Below, in pieces: positions 32,119 through 40,411 of a DNA stretch of 40,416 nt (its first letter is position 1; the number at the start of each line of letters is the position of its first letter). The stretch lies in NCBI GenBank assembly GCA_903893625.1, contig CAITND010000159.1, positions 1-40,416 of the forward strand, written 5' to 3'. Origin of the DNA: an uncultured Oscillatoriales cyanobacterium (lineage in GTDB: Bacteria > Cyanobacteriota > Cyanobacteriia > Cyanobacteriales > Microcoleaceae). A program made the position numbers and the translations under genes. The notes beneath the pieces were generated by a model. It searched no databases. It was given only the letters and a program-made list of their open reading frames with translations, and had not been told where the DNA came from.

Positions 32119-32847
32119 TTATAGAAGGTGATTAATTAATTCTATAACCCCTGCTCCTCGACTATTTTGTGTTATCCAATTAACCCTTTCTTTGACTTCG
32201 GGTAAGGCATTAGCGACGGCTACGGAATAACCACATTGTTCTAAAAAATCACAATCATTTTCTGCATCCCCAACCCCAACAATCTGTTGCAAAGATAGGT
32301 TCATAACTTCAGAAAGAGCTTTTAGTCCAAAGGCTTTATTAATGCCTTCAGGTAATACCATAACAGCCCCTTTATTACAAATAATTTGCAGATTAATTCC
32401 TAAATCTTGAATCGTTTTCTGGGTAATTTCTAAATAGGATTCCCAAGTGGAAATAATCACTCGTCCTACTCCAAATAATTCTAAGGTCTGAGTTTGAGAA
32501 ATCTTTGAAAATTCCTCTGGAACAGCATGATTTTTTAATTGTTTTTGTTTTTCGTAAATGCGATCGCGTAACAGGGTTATAAACGCTTCAGAGGGGCGAT
32601 CTGCTAACAATTTTTCCACCTTTGTAGAAGGTTCATATAACACCGCCCCATTTTCCGCCACAACCCAATCAAATACGTTTACCACTGGAATATGGGCAAT
32701 TAAATTATCGAGTTGTCTTCCCGTAATTAAGATTAACTTTCGTCCCGACTGTTGCCACTGTTCTAACGCTTTTAAGGTAGACTCTTCCACCACTCCATCT
32801 GTTGCTAATGTGCCATCAAAATCCGTCGCTAAAGCTAAATAGTTCAT
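32119..32847 (-). CDS. HAD-superfamily phosphatase (Cof type)
   Basis: A 242-aa HAD hydrolase of subfamily IIB. Motif I is D9-F-D11-GTL, motif II LITGR, and the C2B cap occupies about residues 85-185. Motif III is the lysine in NKAFGLKAL and motif IV VGDAENDCDFL. Cof-like enzymes remove phosphate from sugar phosphates or cofactors; the substrate cannot be told. VVAENGAVLY also fits the group containing mannosylglycerate- and sucrose-phosphate phosphatases. Length is normal. A queD remnant lies upstream. Confidence 0.9.
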   Translation of the reverse strand: MNYLALATDFDGTLATDGVVEESTLKALEQWQQSGRKLILITGRQLDNLIAHIPVVNVFDWVVAENGAVLYEPSTKVEKLLADRPSEAFITLLRDRIYEKQKQLKNHAVPEEFSKISQTQTLELFGVGRVIISTWESYLEITQKTIQDLGINLQIICNKGAVMVLPEGINKAFGLKALSEVMNLSLQQIVGVGDAENDCDFLEQCGYSVAVANALPEVKERVNWITQNSRGAGVIELINHLL

Positions 32848-32961
32848 GGTTTTTAGAAAAAAGGTTTAGGGAGGGGTGGTAGATTTACACTCCATTAATT
32901 CTACCACTAATCAGTTCTATTAACCTGCCCCTAAACTATTAACGATTAACGCCTGAATTTC

Positions 32962-33024
32962 CTATTCTTTAATATAATGGGCGCTATCAAAGGTAAATTC
33001 TGTGGTTAATTTCCATTTCGGCAT
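32962..33024 (-). pseudogene. queD: 5' remnant of a 6-carboxytetrahydropterin synthase gene (queD)
   Basis: On the minus strand ATG 33024 opens a frame reading MPKWKLTTEFTFDSAHYIKE and then a stop at 32962-32964. The segment FTFDSAHYIK is the conserved start of QueD/6-pyruvoyl-tetrahydropterin synthases, whose His is the first zinc ligand. The rest of the roughly 120-aa enzyme is missing and no continuation is seen in other frames, so this is a truncated remnant, probably left by a deletion between here and the HAD gene. Confidence 0.7.
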
Positions 33025-33082
33025 AGGTACGGGCCTCAACTCAACATCTGATCTTATTTTGACGCCGCCTTGAACTTTATTT

Positions 33083-33811
33083 TTATTGGCAATCTCCTGC
33101 CTGTGGTGCGATTAACTGCTGGACAAATTCTTGATGCTCCGCCGCATTGATTCCCGCTTGTAAAGTAGCCAAAACTTGCTGCATATTTCCGTTTAGCATG
33201 GCTGCAACATCTAACCACAAACCCGGAAACACCAGAGAGCAAATCACCCCATGTTGGTTTGGTAGCAACGAAATATAATCGCCATCTTGCAAACTAAACC
33301 AATCAATTTTTTGGTCAAATACCTGCCAAACAAGGTATTCTTGGATGCCACTACGCCGATAGGCACGTTTTTTATCGCCTAAATCTATGGCGGCACTACT
33401 GGCAGCAATTTCTACTACCAATTCCGGCGATCCCTCTAGGTATCCATCTGCACTCAGAGTTGATTTTCCGTGGCTTTCTTGGCTAATTAGTAACACCCCA
33501 TCCGGCTGTGGTTCGTTGTCGATATCCAAGCGGACTGTTGGCTCAATGCCCATTTGCACTTGGGGTGTGGCAGCTTTGTATGTCCATAGCCAACCAATGA
33601 GATTGCCGTGGGGTTCAGCATGGAATTTAAAGCGTAATGGGGACGCCATGTACACAACTCCTTCGATAAGTTCAGCCTTTTTTAGTCCCGGCATAGCCTG
33701 ATAACGGCGCTCGAATTCAGGGCGAATTAAGCGATCGCCATTTTCTAAAGGAGGCAAATGTTGAGCGAGTGCAACCTGAGAATTCAAGGATTTAGCCAGT
33801 GAAGAAGTCAT
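33083..33811 (-). CDS. Uma2-family endonuclease-like protein (DUF820)
   Basis: A 242-aa protein of the Uma2 family, very numerous in cyanobacteria, with a PD-(D/E)XK restriction-endonuclease-like fold. Typical blocks are RPEFERRYQAMPGLKKAELIEGVVYM, the central EPTVRLDIDNEPQPDGVLLI, ELVVEIAASSAAIDLGDKKRAYRRSGIQEYLVW and FPGLWLDVAAML near the end. The metal-binding positions D in QPDGVLL, E in VVEIA and the downstream K in DKKRAYR are intact. No partner gene is coupled. Its true cellular role is unknown. It sits between two gene remnants, consistent with recent insertion. Confidence 0.9.
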   Translation of the reverse strand: MTSSLAKSLNSQVALAQHLPPLENGDRLIRPEFERRYQAMPGLKKAELIEGVVYMASPLRFKFHAEPHGNLIGWLWTYKAATPQVQMGIEPTVRLDIDNEPQPDGVLLISQESHGKSTLSADGYLEGSPELVVEIAASSAAIDLGDKKRAYRRSGIQEYLVWQVFDQKIDWFSLQDGDYISLLPNQHGVICSLVFPGLWLDVAAMLNGNMQQVLATLQAGINAAEHQEFVQQLIAPQAGDCQ

Positions 33812-33848
33812 GGTAGCAGCCTCTATGAACGAAATAGTAATGATTCTA

Positions 33849-33962
33849 TTATAGATTGTTTAATTGCGGCAGGATTTTACTAGGAAAGGGAAACTCAACG
33901 GTAAAAGTAGTAAGATTGTTGCTACTTTCAACTTGAATTGTCCCGCCGAATTGTTCAACTAA
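33849..33962 (-). pseudogene. 3' remnant duplicating the end of the CBS/GAF histidine kinase gene
   Basis: The minus strand reads LVEQFGGTIQVESSNNLTTF then TVEFPF, matching the final 25 residues of the intact kinase (end at 34886) with few changes. It then runs on through PSKILPQLNNL to a stop at 33849. There is no start, and a TAG lies directly before it. DNA identity is about 93% over 75 bp (33887-33961 versus 34891-34965). It is a fragment of a duplicated or recombined kinase gene. Confidence 0.8.
33887..33961. repeat. 75-bp direct repeat, copy 1
   Basis: Five mismatches against 34891-34965 without gaps, same orientation. The pair brackets the methyltransferase gene at 34079-34846. Confidence 0.9.
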
Positions 33963-34078
33963 CTATGGTATATAATTTGCAAGAACGGGTTGAAGTTCCT
34001 GCCACTGTCGGAGAATTGAAAAATATTTAAGCGCCATTAAATAACTACTTGCAATAAAAAATTATCGGATTAAATAAG

Positions 34079-34846
34079 ATGACTCAAAAACAATGGTACG
34101 AATCCCTGTTCGAGAATTATGGACAGAAATATGATGCTGAGAATTTTACGAAAGGGACAATTGGTGAGTGTGATTTCATAGAAAAAGAACTAGGATTTAA
34201 TAAGTCCTTAAAAATATTAGACGTGGGCTGCGGTACAGGAAGACATACAATTGAACTGACAAAGCGGGGATATTCTGTTACTGGAATTGATTTATCCCCA
34301 TCCCAGCTTAAAAGGGCAAGGGATAAAGCAAAAAGTGAAAATTTGATGATTGATTTTCAGCAGCAGGATGCCAGAAATTTGACATTTAATTCTGAATTTG
34401 ATGTAGCGATAATGCTTTGCGAGGGAGGATTTTCGCTCATGGAAACTGATGAAATGAACTTTGAAATCCTGAAAAATGTCACCCGCTCGTTGAAGACGAA
34501 TGCTAAACTTATATTCACAACTTTAAATGGATTGTTTCCCTTATATCATTCGGTTGAGCAATTCTATGAATCAACAACGGAAGCCGGAAATTCTACCTGC
34601 AAAAGCAATAGTTTTGACTTGATGACATTTCGGGATCATAACATAACGGAATTTGAAGATGACCTGGGAAACAAGAAATCTCTTGCCTGTAATGAAAGGT
34701 ATTATGTACCCAGCGAAATTACCTGGTTACTGAAATCTCTCGGTTACAGCAGCATAGATATTTATGGTGCAAAGTTGGGTGCATTTTCCAGAAATGACAG
34801 ATTAACAACGGTCGATTTTGAGATGCTTGTTATTGCTGAAAAATAA
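34079..34846 (+). CDS. Class I SAM-dependent methyltransferase, probably acquired
   Basis: A 255-aa protein with a Rossmann methyltransferase core: motif I ILD48-VGCGTG, motif II VTGIDLSPSQL, QQQDARNL, and motif IV FDVAIMLCEGGFSLM. The C-terminal FTTLNGLFPLYHSVEQFY part and the later beta strands suggest a small-molecule substrate, which I cannot name. Seven of ten arginines use AGA/AGG, whereas the adjacent chromosomal methyltransferase (37426-38100) uses mostly CGN, so the gene was likely imported. It lies between two 75-bp copies of the 3' end of a histidine kinase gene. The ribosome site is weak (AATAAG). Confidence 0.88.
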   Translation: MTQKQWYESLFENYGQKYDAENFTKGTIGECDFIEKELGFNKSLKILDVGCGTGRHTIELTKRGYSVTGIDLSPSQLKRARDKAKSENLMIDFQQQDARNLTFNSEFDVAIMLCEGGFSLMETDEMNFEILKNVTRSLKTNAKLIFTTLNGLFPLYHSVEQFYESTTEAGNSTCKSNSFDLMTFRDHNITEFEDDLGNKKSLACNERYYVPSEITWLLKSLGYSSIDIYGAKLGAFSRNDRLTTVDFEMLVIAEK

Positions 34847-34885
34847 TTTTACAACTTGTCCTTACTCGCTCAATCAGAACTGAAC

Positions 34886-37294
34886 TTAACAGGGAAACTC
34901 AACGGTAAAAGTAGTAAGATTGTTGCCACTTTCAACTTGAATCGTTCCGCCTAATTGTGCAACTAATTTTTGCACTAAAGCTAACCCTAACCCGGTTCCT
35001 CCTTGCTTCCAGGGGTCTGCATTAGGAACTCGATAAAACTTCTCAAAAATTCGGGGAAGTTCTTTTTGAGGAATTTCGGCTTGGTTGCGAATCACAATTT
35101 GTAAGGCATCGGAAATCGGGGGAGAGGGTAGAGAAATATCTTGTTTCTTTTTTTTGCGTTTCTTTTTGGATTCTGAGGTTAATTCTTGCCAGTTAGACAA
35201 ACCCTGATAATGAATTCCTAGTAAAATTTCGCCGCCATTAGGTGTATATTTACAGGCATTATTTAACAGTTCAGCGAGAATTCGTTCTAAACTATTAGAA
35301 TTGGTTTTAATAGGTTGTAAATCAGGATAATAGGCGACATTTAGCACCTGATGACGTTCTTGGGTGCGGGAATAAAAGGGAGTGACAATATTGGGCAACC
35401 ATTCCAATAAATCTAAACTTTCGATGGTAATAGGTGTGGAAGAAGATTCTAACCGTTGTAAATCCAATAAGTCATTAATTAAATTGGTTTCTCGCATACA
35501 TTCAGATCCTAAAATCTCTAAATACTTTTGACCTCGCTCAGAATTGGGGGCAATTTTTAACATATGAATTGCCATTTTCATATTGGCTAAAGGAGTCCGC
35601 AGTTCATGGGAAACGGTACTTAAAAAGTCATCCTTGAGAATATTTAACTGTTGAAGTTCTTGAACTTTCTGCTGGAGTTCTGCTGTTCGATCTTGAACTT
35701 GACGTTCTAAATCGGTATTTAAAGCTTGAACTTGTTGATATAATTGAGCTTGTTGAATAGCGATCGCTAATTGAGTGGCAAGCTGTTGTAATAATATCGT
35801 TTCTGACGGTTGCCAATGACGAGAACCTGAACACTGATGTGCTGTAATCATACCCCACAGTTGCCCATCTTGTAGAATCGGAACTACGAGATAAGCGGTA
35901 ACTTCTTGTTTCTTTAACTGACGAATTTCTTCAGAAGTTAAGGAAGATTTTTGAATATCAGAAACGGCATAAATATTATCGTGTTCAAACACCGTTAAAT
36001 AACATTGAGCCGACTCTTGAAAAAGCCGATCATTGGTAAGAGATTTACATCCAAATGCAACGGATTCAGCTACTAATTTACCAGTTTCCTCGGATTCAAG
36101 ATGATAAATAAAAACCCGATCTGCCTCTAAAAATTGCCGAACTTCCGCGACCGTTGCATTGAGAATTTCATCTAAATTTAAGGATTGATGAATTCTCATA
36201 GAAATTTTCGCTAATAGTCGTTCCCGTTGCAACTGTTCATGAATTTTAGACGTGCGTTCTTGAACTTGTTTTTCAAGTTCAGCATTACGGCTTTTTAAAA
36301 GTTCTACTTTTTCGGTTTGTAATTGATTAACCGATTGCTGTAATTGTCTAACAACCCGATACATTTCTGTTGGGTCAAGCATTCTTAATAAACTAACTTG
36401 TGTAATAATTCCTAACAATTCGCCTTCATCGCCACAGACAACTAACCGTTGTACCTGTTGCTTTTGCATTTCTTGATGCGCCATCCATAAAGAATCATTT
36501 GCTTTTAAATAAAAGGATAAAGTTCCCATTACTGTTGTTGCGGGAGTAACGGTTAAATCTAATTCTAAAAATTGCGCCTCAACAATATCCTGTTCCGTTA
36601 CTAATCCAATGGGGGTTAATTTTTTCTGAGTTCCTGTTTGAAAAATAACCACACAACTCGCTTGATGGGCTGCCATCATTTGGGCTAAACTTAATGCCGA
36701 AGTTGTCACCGGAGCCGTCACAACTTGGGTGGTCATTTCATCTCCTACTCGTCGCAATCTTAAAATATTAGAAGGTTGTAAAACTCGACGAATCCGTTCT
36801 GGGGTAATCACTCCCACTAATTGCCCTCGACTATCTAAAACGGGTAAATGGAGAATTTGATGCTGTCGAAATAAGGATAAAGCGGTAAAAATATCTTGAT
36901 CATCAGATTCTGTTAAACTAACAGAAACCGGAGACATAATTTCAGCCACTCGAATTTTATGAAGCGGTGCTTCTGTTAAATTATCTAAAATTCCAGTCGC
37001 CATTAACTGAACAATATCCCGTTCTGTTATAATTCCTAAAACAGAGGAAGGTTGAGGTTGTTCATCAGGAAGAATATGAATGATTTCTTCTGAATCTTGA
37101 TGAATAACTAACACGCAACTTGCCCTAGAGTCTTCCACAGAAGAATTACTAGGGTTTAAGAGGCAATGATTCTGAGATTGACCCAGCAACTTAATTACAT
37201 CTGCTAAAGAAGTTTCTGGTGTTACGATAAATGGGTTGCGATCAATTGCTTGTTCTAAAGCAGATGAATACCGCACAGACTGATAAAATTCCAT
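34886..37294 (-). CDS. Hybrid CBS-CBS/GAF sensor histidine kinase
   Basis: An 802-aa cytoplasmic kinase with no TM segment. Four CBS motifs in two pairs occupy about residues 20-170 and 185-315 and could sense adenine nucleotides. A coiled coil (about 315-355) leads to a GAF domain (about 360-515) of the phytochrome-related type, without an obvious chromophore Cys in the DRVFIYHLE block. A second coil precedes HisKA with the phospho-acceptor His in FLSTVSHELRTPLANMK (near residue 562), then HATPase_c with NNACKY (N box), FEKFYRV (F box) and GGTGLGLALV (G2 box). A lysine/arginine-rich insert (KKKRKKKKQ, about 710-718) splits the ATPase domain. No response regulator is adjacent. Its 3' end is duplicated at 33849-33962. 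Confidence 0.92.
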   Translation of the reverse strand: MEFYQSVRYSSALEQAIDRNPFIVTPETSLADVIKLLGQSQNHCLLNPSNSSVEDSRASCVLVIHQDSEEIIHILPDEQPQPSSVLGIITERDIVQLMATGILDNLTEAPLHKIRVAEIMSPVSVSLTESDDQDIFTALSLFRQHQILHLPVLDSRGQLVGVITPERIRRVLQPSNILRLRRVGDEMTTQVVTAPVTTSALSLAQMMAAHQASCVVIFQTGTQKKLTPIGLVTEQDIVEAQFLELDLTVTPATTVMGTLSFYLKANDSLWMAHQEMQKQQVQRLVVCGDEGELLGIITQVSLLRMLDPTEMYRVVRQLQQSVNQLQTEKVELLKSRNAELEKQVQERTSKIHEQLQRERLLAKISMRIHQSLNLDEILNATVAEVRQFLEADRVFIYHLESEETGKLVAESVAFGCKSLTNDRLFQESAQCYLTVFEHDNIYAVSDIQKSSLTSEEIRQLKKQEVTAYLVVPILQDGQLWGMITAHQCSGSRHWQPSETILLQQLATQLAIAIQQAQLYQQVQALNTDLERQVQDRTAELQQKVQELQQLNILKDDFLSTVSHELRTPLANMKMAIHMLKIAPNSERGQKYLEILGSECMRETNLINDLLDLQRLESSSTPITIESLDLLEWLPNIVTPFYSRTQERHQVLNVAYYPDLQPIKTNSNSLERILAELLNNACKYTPNGGEILLGIHYQGLSNWQELTSESKKKRKKKKQDISLPSPPISDALQIVIRNQAEIPQKELPRIFEKFYRVPNADPWKQGGTGLGLALVQKLVAQLGGTIQVESGNNLTTFTVEFPC
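34891..34965. repeat. 75-bp direct repeat, copy 2 (end of the kinase gene)
   Basis: The partner of 33887-33961, here in place at the 3' end of the intact kinase gene. It encodes the last residues of the ATPase domain, which suggests that this copy is the parent. Confidence 0.9.
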
Positions 37295-37425
37295 AGTGAT
37301 GCCCTAAAAAGGTTCGTGGCAAAAAACATGAGGTTTTTAAGAGTCGGAAGTCAGCATAAAGCCATCCAGTTTTGATTGGGGGCTGAACGCTAATCAGTTT
37401 AACTCAATTCGACCATAATACAGTC

Positions 37426-38100
37426 ATGATTGTATCAGTTAATGATCAAAATTTTTGGGAAGAACGTTATCAACAGGGAACGACAGCCTGGGACTTAGGA
37501 GAACCTGCACCTCCCTTTGTGACGTTTTTGCAATCTTCCAACGCTCCCGCACCCGGACGAACTGCGGTTTTAGGCTGTGGACGGGGTTATGATGCGCTAT
37601 TGTTTGCCACTTATGGGTTTGAAGTGGTTGGGTTTGATTTTGCAGCTTCTGCTATTGAAGAAGCGTTACGATGGCAACAATTATTAATCACTCAACCGTC
37701 AATTTTAAAGGGTTCAGGAAAATATTTTCCGACTTCAGCAAAATTTTTACAACGAGATATTTTTGAATTGACAAAAGAATTTTCAGGACATTTTGATTAT
37801 GTAATTGAACATACTTGTTTTTGTGCTATTCCTCCAGAAAAACGCTATGATTATGTGCAGTTAGTTGAGTCAATTCTTAAACCCAATGGGCAATTATTCG
37901 GGTTGTTTTTTACCCATTCTCGCCCCGGAGGGCCACCATTTGGCATCACACCTGCGGAAATTCAACAGTATTTTCAAGAGAAATTTCAAATTCTTGATCT
38001 CCATCCCGTGACGAACTCAACTCCTAGTCGTCACGGACAAGAACATTGGGGACATTTGGCAGTCCGTAAGGGGGAAAGTCCCCCAGATAGGGATATTTAG
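37426..38100 (+). CDS. TPMT-family methyltransferase
   Basis: A 224-aa methyltransferase of the thiopurine/thiol methyltransferase (TPMT) family. The family-defining N-terminus FWEERYQQGTTAWDLGEPAPPF is present, then AVLGCGRGYDALLFATYGFEVVGFD for SAM binding, YVIEHTCFCAIPPEKR and GLFFTHSRPGGPPFG. Relatives methylate thiols, halides or tellurite/selenium compounds. In plants the related HOL protein makes methyl halides and methylthiol, and a halide/thiol role is plausible here. It is divergent from the kinase gene with a 131-bp gap. Confidence 0.9.
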   Translation: MIVSVNDQNFWEERYQQGTTAWDLGEPAPPFVTFLQSSNAPAPGRTAVLGCGRGYDALLFATYGFEVVGFDFAASAIEEALRWQQLLITQPSILKGSGKYFPTSAKFLQRDIFELTKEFSGHFDYVIEHTCFCAIPPEKRYDYVQLVESILKPNGQLFGLFFTHSRPGGPPFGITPAEIQQYFQEKFQILDLHPVTNSTPSRHGQEHWGHLAVRKGESPPDRDI

Positions 38101-38160
38101 AATTGAGTTGATTTTAGGAGGCTTTCTGTTGTGCAAATTATAGCCAGCCTGAGTATAATA

Positions 38161-38185
38161 AATAAGGATTAAAATGAACCTTATT
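38161..38185 (+). promoter_or_regulatory. Hairpin sequestering the ribosome site of the HEAT-repeat gene
   Basis: AATAAGG (38161-38167) pairs with CCTTATT (38179-38185) around an 11-nt loop. The left arm contains the only Shine-Dalgarno-like AAGGA upstream of the gene, so folding would block initiation. Confidence 0.4.
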
Positions 38186-38194
38186 TACGAATGA
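38174..38194 (+). CDS. Six-codon leader ORF upstream of the HEAT-repeat gene
   Basis: ATG 38174, with AAGGA 5 nt upstream, encodes MNLIYE. Its TGA (38192-38194) overlaps the downstream start as ATGA. The start at 38191 has no ribosome site of its own at normal spacing, so translation may depend on coupling with this ORF. Confidence 0.35.
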   Translation: MNLIYE

Positions 38195-38874
38195 ATCAAC
38201 CGTTAAATTTAGAAAATATTGCCATTCAGTTAGATAGCGAAAACTTACGCGATCGCTTATTAGGATTAGCATCTTTGCGAAATATTCCTCCAGAGGATGC
38301 TGTTCCTTTGATTAAAAAGGTTCTCAATGATCAAAGTTTACAAGTTCGTTCTATGGCAATTTTTGCTCTAGGAATTAAACCTACTGAAGAATCCTATCCC
38401 CTGTTAGTGAATCTATTAGAAAATGATCCCGATTATGGAGTCAGAGCCGATGCGGCGGGTGCCTTGGGTTATTTAGAGGATATTCGAGCATTTGAACCCT
38501 TAGTTCGAGCTTTTTATGAAGATACAGATTGGCTGGTTAGATTTAGTGCCGCAGTCTCATTAGGAAACCTAAAAGATATTCGTGCTCGTGATGTTTTGTT
38601 AGCCGCATTAAATAGCAATGAAGTCATTTTACACCAAGCTGCGATCGCTGCAATTGGAGAAATTAAAGATGTTGAATCTATTGATCAAATTCTTCGGTTT
38701 GCTCAAGCTGAAGATTGGTTAGTTCGCCAACGGTTAGCAGAAGCATTGGGTCATCTGGGAACACAAAAAAGCCTTTCTGCTTTGAATTATTTAGCCAAAG
38801 ATAGTCATTCCCAAGTTTCTGAAGCTGCTAAAATTTCCATAGAACGGCTTGAACAAGCAGGATTAAAATCTTAA
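38191..38874 (+). CDS. HEAT-repeat protein (NblB/CpcE-like group)
   Basis: A 227-aa protein built of about six HEAT repeats (EDAVPLIKKVLNDQSLQVRSMAIFALG, DPDYGVRADAAGALGYLEDIRAFEPLV, WLVRFSAAVSLGNL, WLVRQRLAEALGHLG) from about residue 30 to the C-terminus. Cyanobacterial proteins of this size and repeat type include NblB, needed for phycobilisome degradation, and the CpcE/F-type bilin lyases. The sequence fits the broad group, but I cannot assign NblB itself. It is soluble, probably a scaffold or lyase acting on phycobiliproteins. A HIP1 site is present in two places in the gene. Confidence 0.85.
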   Translation: MNQPLNLENIAIQLDSENLRDRLLGLASLRNIPPEDAVPLIKKVLNDQSLQVRSMAIFALGIKPTEESYPLLVNLLENDPDYGVRADAAGALGYLEDIRAFEPLVRAFYEDTDWLVRFSAAVSLGNLKDIRARDVLLAALNSNEVILHQAAIAAIGEIKDVESIDQILRFAQAEDWLVRQRLAEALGHLGTQKSLSALNYLAKDSHSQVSEAAKISIERLEQAGLKS

Positions 38875-38923
38875 GCATTTAATCGCTGAACAGGAAACGG
38901 GGAACAGATCGGATCATATTATT

Positions 38924-38947
38924 TTTGGGATCAGCACTGATCCCAAA
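38924..38947. terminator. Hairpin after the HEAT-repeat gene
   Basis: TTTGGGATCA pairs perfectly with TGATCCCAAA around loop GCAC, 50 nt past the stop. The sequence after it is TTCGATTA, a weak T-run. Likely the 3' end of this transcript. Confidence 0.5.
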
Positions 38948-39088
38948 TTCGATTATGATAGACTACTGATTTAGTTGCTCAAGTCTGGACAAAATCAGGC
39001 TTTTAACAAGCCTTAATCAACGGATTTGGGATGAATTACCCTTTCTGTTCTCTGTTCCCCGTTCCCTGCTATATTCATAAATAGACCT

Positions 39089-40411
39089 ATGACTTCTCCC
39101 TTACCTTCCCATCGCAAACCCAAAATTCTCCAATTATTACTTTTTAGTTTTATTGTCTTATTAATAGCCAGTACATCAGCAACTTTAGGCGCAATAACAG
39201 CCCTATTGACTCCTGAAAAATTTGATTTTACTGAGCCGGAATCAAATATTTTAGATGGACTATGGCGACATCGGTTTAAATATAGTTTATTTCGTCCCGT
39301 TAATATTTTAATCTTGGGAATTGATGGCAATTTTAACACATCTCAATCCTCCCAGGATCTGTTTAAAGGTCGAAGTGATACGGTGTTATTAGTCCGTTTT
39401 GAACCCAAAGATAAATCTGTGAATCTGTTATCAATACCCCGTGATACTCAAGTTCAAATTCCGGGTTATGGAACCGGAAAAATTAATGAAGCCAATTATT
39501 GGGGGGGCCCTAAATTAGCAAAAGAGGTGATTCAAAATACCTTAAACAAAGTTGAAGTCAACCGTTATGTTCGTGTTAGTAGTGGCGCATTTCAAGAATT
39601 AGTCGATTTTTTAGGAGGAGTGGAAGTTTATATTCCTCAACCCATGTCCTATCAAGATAATACTCAACAATTAAAAATTAATTTAGCTTCCGGTTGGCAA
39701 ACTATTAATGGGGAACAAGCGGATCAATTTGTCCGATTTCGGGGTGATGGTTATGGAGATTTAGGTCGAGTTCAGCGTCAACAAGCTTTAATGGAAGCGA
39801 TTTTAGTTCGACTTAAAGATCCTACAGTTTTGCCTCGTGTTCCTGAAATTATTCGGATCATGCAAAAATATATTGATACCAATTTGAGTTTTGAAGAAAT
39901 TTTAACCTTAGTTAATTTTGGTTTAAATATTGAATCCCAAAATTTTAAAATGGTGATGTTACCCGGTCGTTCTAGTTCTGAAAATGACAGCAATAGTAGT
40001 TATTGGTTTATAGATGAACGGGGACGGGATCGGGTTATGTATCAATATTTTCGTTTAGATTCGATTGGATACACCTTAAATGGAGCCTACGAACCTTCGG
40101 CTTATCAAAGTTTATCTAAAGATTTAAAAATTGCCATTGAAAATGCCTCTGGTCATCCCAAAGGCGCTGAAAAAATGCTCAATTTTTTATCCGATCAAGG
40201 ATTTAGTCAAGTTTATTTAGCACCCCATGAATCCTATCAACAACAGAAAACCCAAATTATTGTTCAAGGGGGAGATTTAGGTGCAGCTAAACTGATGCAA
40301 AAAACCCTGGGTTTAGGAGAACTAAAATCCTCCTCAACGGGGGAAATCGGATCAGATTTAACTATTCGAGTCGGAGAAGATTGGGTGAAATCAGTAATCA
40401 GTAATCAGTAA
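39089..40411 (+). CDS. LytR-CpsA-Psr (LCP) family protein
   Basis: A 440-aa membrane-anchored enzyme. One TM helix at about residues 12-38 (LLLFSFIVLLIASTSATLG) is followed by the LCP catalytic domain (about 70-265): ILILGIDGN, GRSDTVLLVRF, LLSIPRDTQVQIPGYGTGKINEAN, then RFRGDGYGDLGRVQRQQALM with the conserved Arg/Asp residues. LCP enzymes transfer glycopolymers from a lipid carrier to peptidoglycan or other cell-envelope acceptors. The C-terminal part (about 340-430) resembles the LytR_C domain. The last codons lie in a TCAGTAA heptamer array at the window edge, which provides the stop, so the native C-terminus may have been changed. Confidence 0.92.
   Translation: MTSPLPSHRKPKILQLLLFSFIVLLIASTSATLGAITALLTPEKFDFTEPESNILDGLWRHRFKYSLFRPVNILILGIDGNFNTSQSSQDLFKGRSDTVLLVRFEPKDKSVNLLSIPRDTQVQIPGYGTGKINEANYWGGPKLAKEVIQNTLNKVEVNRYVRVSSGAFQELVDFLGGVEVYIPQPMSYQDNTQQLKINLASGWQTINGEQADQFVRFRGDGYGDLGRVQRQQALMEAILVRLKDPTVLPRVPEIIRIMQKYIDTNLSFEEILTLVNFGLNIESQNFKMVMLPGRSSSENDSNSSYWFIDERGRDRVMYQYFRLDSIGYTLNGAYEPSAYQSLSKDLKIAIENASGHPKGAEKMLNFLSDQGFSQVYLAPHESYQQQKTQIIVQGGDLGAAKLMQKTLGLGELKSSSTGEIGSDLTIRVGEDWVKSVISNQ

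Noticed and set aside
33054-33242. 62-aa ORF in another frame of the Uma2 gene
   Set aside because: Shadow of the longer, recognisable Uma2 frame on the same strand.
33965-34030. 21-codon ORF MVYNLQERVEVPATVGELKNI before the methyltransferase
   Set aside because: The peptide faintly recalls a MoaD/ThiS-type segment, but it is too short and lacks the rest of any family; not supported as a gene.
33887-34965. Composite transposon or insertion sequence with 75-bp terminal repeats
   Set aside because: The repeats are coding sequence of the kinase end, no transposase lies between them and no target duplication is visible; a recombination scar is more likely.
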